Shown in pieces: positions 57,689-64,000 of a DNA stretch of 64,000 nt. The notes beneath the pieces were generated by a model, which was given only the letters and a program-made list of their open reading frames with translations, ran no database searches and was not told the DNA's origin. The stretch is taken from positions 9,928,303-9,992,302 of the forward strand of contig NW_004624800.1 in NCBI RefSeq assembly GCF_000247695.1, read 5' to 3'. The first letter of the stretch is position 1, and each line of letters opens with the position of its first letter. Position numbers and translations under genes: made by a program. Source of the stretch: Heterocephalus glaber (Eukaryota; Chordata; Mammalia; Rodentia; Bathyergidae).

Positions 57689-57689
57689 T

Positions 57690-57786
57690 CATTTTGATCA
57701 AATGAAGAAACTGAAGACACTGAGCAACAGAAAGATATTTCAAGCTCACAGGCAGTTAATGACAAAATTGGGAATAAAACCTGTTT
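57690..57786 (+). mobile_element. MIR SINE fragment
   Basis: TCAAATGAAGAAACTGAAGA, AAGCTCACAGGCAGTTAATG, then AATTGGGAATAAAACC match the MIR 3' half. It stops right where the U6 copy starts, so the U6-L1 insertion probably landed inside it. Confidence 0.6.
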
Positions 57787-57790
57787 TACA

Positions 57791-57896
57791 GTGCTTGCTT
57801 CAGCATCACATATACTAAAACTTGAATACAGAGAGTAGATTAGCATGGGCCCTCCGTAAGAAAGACATGCAAATTTTGAAATGTTCCACATTTTTT
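57791..57896 (+). ncRNA. U6 snRNA copy (pseudogene), fused to L1
   Basis: U6 is the spliceosomal snRNA at the catalytic centre. The copy spans the full RNA, from GTGCTTGCTTCAGCATCACA to TGTTCCACATTTTTT, collinear with vertebrate U6. It keeps CATATACTAAAA, an ACAGAG sequence and GATTAGCATGG. Roughly 20 substitutions and small deletions are present. One is a deletion just before ACAGAG, and another removes bases near the 3' stem. I see no obvious U6 promoter (PSE/TATA) upstream, because the preceding sequence is MIR. L1 ORF2 sequence follows with no gap at 57897 on the same strand. It is almost certainly non-functional and arrived as the 5' end of a U6-L1 chimeric cDNA. Confidence 0.93.
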
Positions 57897-60620
57897 AATA
57901 GCTGTGAATGCCTATGTTAGAAAAATAGAGCAATCCCAAATTAATAGCCTAATGATGCATCTCAAGGTCCTATAAAAATCCAAAATTTGCACTAGGAATG
58001 AAATGATAAAGATCAGAATGGAAATTAATGAAATTGAGATAAAAATGCCAAGAATCAATGAATAGAAGAGTTGGTTTCCAACAGGATAAACAAAATAGAG
58101 AAACTCTTAGCAAAACTTCTTAAAAGAAGGAAAGACCCATATCAGTTGTAATTAGAAATGAAAAAGGCAAAGACACAATAGACACACCCCAAAATCCAGA
58201 AGATTATAAGAAACTATTTTGTAAACCTGTATTCCAATAAATTAGAAAATCTAGACAAAATGCCCAGATTCATAGACACATATGAATTACCAAAACTGAA
58301 TCATGAAGATATAAAAGCCCCAAAGAGTCCAATAACAGGCAAGGAAACTGAGGCTGTACTAAAAACCTACCAAATAGTAAAAGCCATGACCCATGAAATC
58401 AATGGAGAATTTTACAAGAACTCCTGGGAAGAGATAATGCCAATACTGCTCAAAGTGTTCCGTGAAATTGAATGGGAGGGAACAACATTGACAAATGCAT
58501 TTCTTGAAGCTAGCATTACACTGACACAGAAATCAAATGAAGACATAACAAAAAAGAAAACTACAGACCAGTTTCCTTAACAAATATAGATATAAAAATC
58601 CTCAGCAGGATACTCACAAACAGAAGACAACAAACATTAACAACATCATACCTTATGACCAAACTGTTTTCATCCTAGTGATGCAAGGATGGTTCAATGT
58701 ACATAAATCAATGTAATACCGTACATAAACAGAAATAATCTTAATAGATTCCGAAGAAGCCTTTGACAAAAATCCTGCTTCCACTCATGATAAAAACTTT
58801 GAAAGAATGGCATAGAACAACCTTACTTAAAATGATAAAAGCCATTTTTAATAAACATTCTGCCGACAGTATACTAAATAGGGAAAAACTGAAAGTATTT
58901 CCATTAAAATCAGGAGCAAAACAAAGGTATCCAATTTCACCACTCCTGTTCATATAGTAATGGAAACTTTATCCAAAGCAATTATGCAAGAGAAGGAAAT
59001 AGAAGCAATTCAAATACCAAAAGAAGAAGTCAAAATATCTTTATTTATAGATGACATAATGATCCATAAAAGTCCATCAGAAGACTTTTAGAACTGATAA
59101 GCAAATTCAGCCAAGTGGCAGGATACCAAGTAAACACACAAAAATCAATAGCTCTCCTATGCACCAAGAATGAGCTCACTGAGAATGAAATAAGGAAACA
59201 ACCCATTCACAATAGACTTAAAAAGCCCATTCATTATAGCCCTAAAAAATTAAATATTTCAGAATTAACCTAACCAAACAAGAGGATGACCTGTATAAGG
59301 AAAGCTATATTGCTCTGAAAAAAAAAGAGATTGAAAGGACATTAAAAAATGGAAAGACATTCCCTGTCCTTGGACAGGCAGAAATAGCATTATCAAAATA
59401 GCCATATGAGCAAAAATGATACAAAGATTTAACATGATCCTCATCAAAAAATCACCATATTTTTTCACAGAACTACAAAAAATAATTTTAAAATTTACAC
59501 AGAACAAAAAATACTCAGAATAGCCAAAGCAGTCCTGGGCAACATGACCAAGGAAGGAGGCATTCCAATCCTAGACCTCTAAGTTACCCTGCAAAGTCAC
59601 AGAGGTAAAACCAGAAAAACACAGACATCTTGACCAAGGAAAAAGAATGGGGATGAAGAAACAATCCCAAGCACCTTCAGCCACATAATTTTTAATAAAG
59701 GAGGTAATAAAATATGCTGGAGAAAAGATAGTCATTTCCCAAATTATGCTATGAAAACTGGTTATCTACATGCAAAAGAATGAATCTTGATCCATATCTC
59801 TTAAGCTGTCCTAAGATTAAATTTAAATGGATTGCAGACCTAGATAGTACAACAGAAGCACTAAATGTACTGGAAGAAAAATTGGTAAAAGCCTTGCTGA
59901 TATAGGCAGAGACAAAGACTTTCTAAAAAGAATCCCAACTACCCAAGAAATAATAGCGAATCATCAAATGGGTTTATATTTTAAAATACCTGCATAGCAA
60001 AGGAAACTACCAACAGAATGAAGAGACAGCCAACACAGTGGAAAAAAAAATGTTCCAGCTACTCCTCAGACAGAGGACTAATATCTGAACTACATGAAGA
60101 ACTTGAAAAAAATAGATCTTCAAAATATATGAATCAATTGAAAAAATCAGCAATTGAAATAGACCCTTCACATAAGAAAAATAGATCATCAATAAATACA
60201 GAAAAAATGTTCAGTATCTTTACCTACTAAAGAAATGCAAATCAAGACATCACTGAGATTCCATCTTACTTCAGTAAGAGTGACTGTTATGAAGGACTCA
60301 AAAACAACAAAGGCTGGTAGGAGAGCACCCTTTTATATTGTTGGTGGGAGTATAAACTAGTATAATCACTTTGGAAATGAGTATGGAGATTGCTCAAATT
60401 TTTAAAATGGAAATTCCATTTAATCCAGCTATTCTGGATATCTCTCCAGAAGAGCTAAAGTCATCCTACTATAGTGATACACACATACCCATGTTTATAG
60501 TAGCAGAACTTACAATAGGTAAATTATAGGAGTGGCCCACATGCCCATTAACAGATTAATAGAGAGTGAAAATGTGATTTATACATACAACGCATTACTA
60601 CTCAGGCATGAGTATGGATA
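57897..60620 (+). pseudogene. L1 ORF2 remnant (RT and C-terminal regions)
   Basis: The endonuclease domain is absent owing to 5' truncation. The RT fingers lie at 58260-58580 ([34 protein letters not shown]). The RT catalytic motif, normally FADD, reads FIDD near 59045-59056, changing a residue next to the catalytic aspartates. C-terminal passages continue to about 60620, where the usual MEYY-like end would fall. Multiple frameshifts and stops make it non-coding. The short ORFs on either strand here are pieces or shadows of it. Confidence 0.85.
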
Positions 60621-60955
60621 AATTTGTGTCATTTTTAGGAAAATGGGTGAGTCTTAAAACCATAAATCTAAGTGAAATGTCAGTCACAAAAGGTAAAATT
60701 GTATGGCCTTTCTAATAAGACAGACACAAAATATAAACAATTTTAAATTGCAAAATAAAGAGTCATGTTAAGCAATGAGGAGGGAGATTCTAGAGATTGG
60801 GAGGGGTCTAGGAAAGGTTGGAAAAGGGAGTGCCAGGGAGCAGGGGGGAATGAAACTGACCAAGATGTGATACGTCTATGTATCGAATCATCAAGCTGAA
60901 TGTAATTGCTATATATAGCAGGCATGAACTAATAAAATACAGTTTCCAGACTTCT
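57897..60955 (+). mobile_element. LINE-1, 5'-truncated, joined to U6
   Basis: The first bases, AATAGCTGTGAATGCCTATG, are L1 ORF2. The reverse complement of about 27560-27590 in the other L1 shows the same passage. The element runs through the RT and C-terminal regions and a 3' UTR (about 60620-60955) ending AACTAATAAAATAC, with a lost poly(A) tail. Its 3' UTR differs from that of the 24.4-kb L1, so it is another subfamily. No clean target duplication found. Confidence 0.9.
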
Positions 60956-61992
60956 AATAGGCTTTCAAATGTTTCATGCTGTAGTGTATAATATTATACA
61001 CAAGTTTTCTTAACAATTAGAATAATCATCCTTGTATAGAAATTGAGATAAAAGAATATTGATCTCAACTGGACAAAGAAAGAAAAAACCTGGGAAATAG
61101 CACTAATACCTATCAAATTAGATCCACTTTTTTCTCTCAAAGGAGCCCTGACATAGTAGAGAAAGGAGTAGGGCAAAGTAGGATACATCGTTATAGACTA
61201 TACTTGACTTAAATGAAATCCACTGGGATGTTTAAGAAACTCAAGCCAAGGAGGAATCATATTAGTTCACTCATCAAATATTTAATATTGCATATAAGAA
61301 AAAAAGAATATGTGCAAGAATTGATGGTGATTTTTCCCCTCTGGTAATCGGTCTCATTACTGTTAGATGTTTTCAAATAGACTCATAATTTCAAGCTGCA
61401 GATATACATCTTCTTTTTGGCTGGAGACAGCTGAGACTCTCAGATCCCAAAATATGCCTTGCTCATCTGGGGTCTATGGGACTGATGGAGGTTCAGGTTC
61501 AAGTGTTGTAAAGAACTGAGTGTAACCTATAAGTAAAGGCAAATAGTAAATATAACTGATAAGAGAGTTTCTGAGTTCTTCTTTTAGTCTGCTTGCCTGG
61601 TAGTCCTGCCCTTGGTTTTACATATTTTCTTCCAGCTTAGATCTCAGAATCATTTATTTTGTGTTTATCCTCTCTGGAAAATCAATCTCCTTGCATTTTC
61701 TTCTGTCAGCTTACCAGTTGTTTTCATTGCTCCCATCTGTGACTACTGTGGACAGCTGGAAAAATAAGATGAAAGAAAAATCCAATGACCATTATAAGAC
61801 TCTGACCAATCATCGCTAATTAGTCCAACTAACTTCAATCATTCCATCTTTGGAGTTTCCTGATTCCTTTCTTCAACTTTACCTTCTAAAGTTGAACCTA
61901 AAATGAGTGTTATTATTCAGTGATTTATTAAATTCAATGCCTCAGGAGAAAAGTAACGCACAAAAAAGAAATCCAACAAGAATGTATATTCT
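60956..61992. other. Unique sequence
   Basis: No gene or confident repeat recognised. Confidence 0.4.
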
Positions 61993-61993
61993 C

Positions 61994-62060
61994 GGGCCAG
62001 GGATTTAGCTCAGTGGGGCCTCACCTGCACAAGCTCATGAGTTTGATCCTTGATACCAAA
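61994..62060 (+). mobile_element. ID-type SINE, slightly deleted, with target-site duplication
   Basis: GGGCCAGGGATTTAGCTCAG through GTTTGATCCTTGATACCAAA. Shorter than its relatives in the middle. AATGTATATTCTC (61981) and AAGTGTATTCTC (after the A-tail) are the likely duplication. Confidence 0.88.
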
Positions 62061-62066
62061 AAAAAG

Positions 62067-62694
62067 TGTATTCTCCTCCAGGCATGCTAGTTCCAGTTGG
62101 ATCCTCAGCAACGCTCTGGGTCATTAATTGTATTCACAGAGTTGGTTCCTCTTTGAGTCAAGGAATATCAGAATCTGATTTTCTCCAGGCTTATGTTGAG
62201 CTTATCCCATCAAAAATCATCTAATTACCAAATTCCCTCAGTTTAAAACCTCCTATATGGCTCTTACCTCCATTCATTTACTCCTTTTCAACTTTCTCCT
62301 GTTGGGTGAAATGAAATAGAGAAAATTGTATATCTTTTGACTTGCGGAATTGTCACAGAGGAAGTAGCAATATTTCTATTTGGATATAATACTGTGATAC
62401 ACCACAGTGAACAGCAAGAGAGTTCTTCAAATTCCAGGATATACTGCTGAATTCAAGGCCATTTGTTGGACAGAGAACATATCTTAATGTGATATTCAAG
62501 TTTGCATCCAGATTATGGCTTTGCATAAGAAAGGAGAGAAAAACTTACCATGTGAACACTACGTGGAGTAAAAAGAGAAAGAATGATTAGTGATAGAATA
62601 AAAAGTGGGAATTTGCAAAATAAAAAGTCATGTGGATCTGTTTTTGCAAAATATTTTATGTTGTGAGACAGTTCTTCCTGTTACCTTCATTAAA
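62067..62694. other. Unique sequence
   Basis: 62600-62625 faintly resembles the L1 3' UTR at 60750. Otherwise nothing recognised. Confidence 0.4.
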
Positions 62695-63370
62695 GGAACA
62701 TTTAACATAAAATTTGTTGGTCAATAAATATATGAAAAGCTCTTCAACATTTTTAGGCTTTAGGGAAATGCAAATCAAAAATATATTGAGATTCCATCTC
62801 ATCCTAGTCAGAATGCCTATTATCGGGAATACAAAGAGTAATAACTGCAGAGAAAACATGAGGGAGAAAGGAAAACTTAAACACTGTTTTGGGGAATGTT
62901 AATTGGTATAGCCACTATGGAAATCACCATGAAATGTCCTCAAAATTCCAAAAATAGAATTATCGTATGATCCATCTCTATCACAATATGTATAATCTAT
63001 ATATATATATATATCCATTTATATATGTATATCCATTTTCATATATACACACACACAATGAAGTATTATTCAGTCACAAGAAGAGCAAAATTGTGTCATT
63101 TGCTAGAAAGTGGATGGAACTGAAGCTCATAGTGCTAAGCAAAATAAGCTAGATTCAGGAAAACAAGTGTTACATCTTTCGCCTAGTATGTGGGATATAA
63201 AAAAAGCAATAAGGATGGCAGGAAAGTACAAGAGAGATTGTCATTTAAAAAGAGGAATGGAATAAGGGGAGGAGAGTAGAAGGGTAAGTAATTAGAGGAT
63301 GATTAAAATATGTTATATGCATGTATAAAATACCACACTGAAATCTAATATTTTGTAAAATTAACAGGCA
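62695..63370 (+). mobile_element. LINE-1 3' end (ORF2 tail and 3' UTR)
   Basis: GGGAAATGCAAATCAAAAAT with GAGATTCCATCTCATC (62763-62805), a cysteine-motif region, AATTGGTATAGCCACTATGG near 62900, ATGAAGTATTATTCAGTCAC near 63058, then GTGGATGGAACTGAAGCTCA and a G/A-rich 3' UTR. An (AT)n(AC)n expansion interrupts it at 62996-63055. Confidence 0.82.
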
Positions 63371-63770
63371 TAAAAATATATTAAAATAAATGGACAAATT
63401 TGTGAAGAAGTAACAAATATGTATAATTAGGAATTTTATAGCAAATTTATCAGAGAAATTTTGAAAGAAAAAAAGCACTATAAAATCCTTTAAGTAAAAT
63501 AGGAAACAAAAACTGCTAACTTCAAAATTGGAAATTTTAAGAAAGCTAATATAAATCTTAATAAAGATATATTATGATAAAAAAGATTATAAAATTTGTA
63601 AAATCTTTAGCAGGACTCAATTTCTGGGATAAAATTACCTGGTTAATTTATAGTAGAAAACTACCAGCACATATAAGTGGAAGATAAATATCTAGGTTAC
63701 TTTTGGCTTCCTCATCTCCACACTGCACTCCCTTGTTTGGAATGTCTCTTCAGTACATTTCCAGGTGGTA
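63371..63770. other. Unique AT-rich sequence
   Basis: No feature recognised. Confidence 0.4.
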
Positions 63771-63771
63771 G

Positions 63772-63950
63772 TAATAATAATTGTGGTGGTAGTAGACTAG
63801 TCATAGCTGACTTTCATAAAGAGCTTTCAAATAGACAAGCACTATGATAAACCTTTTGCATAAATTACCTTATTTCTGAAAACCAATCTGGAAATTGGCA
63901 GTACTCTTAATGATGTATTTCAGATTAATAAATTGAGAAATTTAGCAGGG
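63772..63950 (+). mobile_element. MIR SINE
   Basis: AGCTGACTTTCATAAAGAGC, CAAGCACTATGATAAACC, AAATTACCTTATTTCTGAAA, then CAGATTAATAAATTGAGAAA follow the sense MIR order. Confidence 0.65.
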
Positions 63951-64000
63951 TATAAATTTTTTCAACTCCCTATTTTTCAAGTAAGAAATATTGTTATTAG

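Noticed and set aside
57791..57896. Possible functional U6 gene
   Set aside because: About 20 changes, no snRNA promoter seen upstream, and direct fusion to a truncated L1.
58260..58580. 106-codon ORF with a sensible protein sequence
   Set aside because: It is the RT fingers part of the decayed L1 ORF2, not a host gene.
57774..60942. AATAAAA-containing flanks as the target duplication of the U6-L1 chimera
   Set aside because: The similarity beyond AATAAAA is poor, and AATAAA is expected at an L1 3' end anyway.
1..64000. CRISPR arrays, bacterial operons, prophage or plasmid features
   Set aside because: The window is vertebrate nuclear DNA: interspersed repeats, no dense ORFs, no regularly spaced direct repeats.

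Overview
This window looks like gene-free mammalian nuclear DNA from a rodent outside the mouse/rat group. The evidence is many tRNA-Ala-derived ID-type SINEs, two composites of a B1 (7SL-derived) half and an ID half, rodent-style L1 elements, MaLR (MLT1-like) LTRs, MIR and L2 relics, and an AT-rich background without CpG islands. Such B1+ID composites point towards the squirrel/beaver side of rodents, but I cannot fix the species. No intact host protein-coding exon is recognisable. The 60-140 codon ORFs are either antisense L1 or chance ORFs in AT-rich DNA.

Layout. 1-840: left-truncated, minus-strand L1 with an open ORF1 start and ~45-bp 5' monomers. 860-1765: older L1 with a 5' inversion. 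2240-3120: ancient L1 3' region. 3.1-9.6 kb: mostly unique DNA, with ID SINEs and two copies of one LTR family. 9.6-11.5 kb: ancient L1 containing a rodent L1 insertion that in turn contains an ID SINE. 12.6-13.9 kb: two more L1 fragments. 14.8 and 31.4 kb: two copies of one TA-flanked MITE. 18.2 and 21.3 kb: MLT1-like LTRs. 19.4-20.2 kb: three ID SINEs in the same orientation. 23.2-24.3 kb: internally deleted Tigger/pogo transposon. 24.37-29.84 kb: nearly full-length but broken L1. 35.3-37.3 kb: ancient L1 split by an MaLR LTR. 39-45 kb: LTRs, L1 and L2 fragments. 44.8-50.6 kb: conspicuously repeat-poor. 52.5-54.1 kb: L1, ID, a truncated 5S rRNA retrocopy, and a B1-ID composite. 57.69-60.96 kb: a U6 snRNA copy fused directly to an L1. 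62.7-63.4 kb: L1. 63.8 kb: MIR.

The best signals are products of L1 reverse-transcription machinery. They are a U6-L1 chimera joined at the U6 oligo-U end, a 3'-truncated 5S copy flanked by a perfect 14-bp target duplication and without a poly(A) tail, and an L1 insertion whose two inverted arms both carry the L1 3' terminus. None of these needs a new biological system, but each is a clear molecular fossil of template switching or unusual priming. All family assignments are from recognition of the sequence and were not computed.
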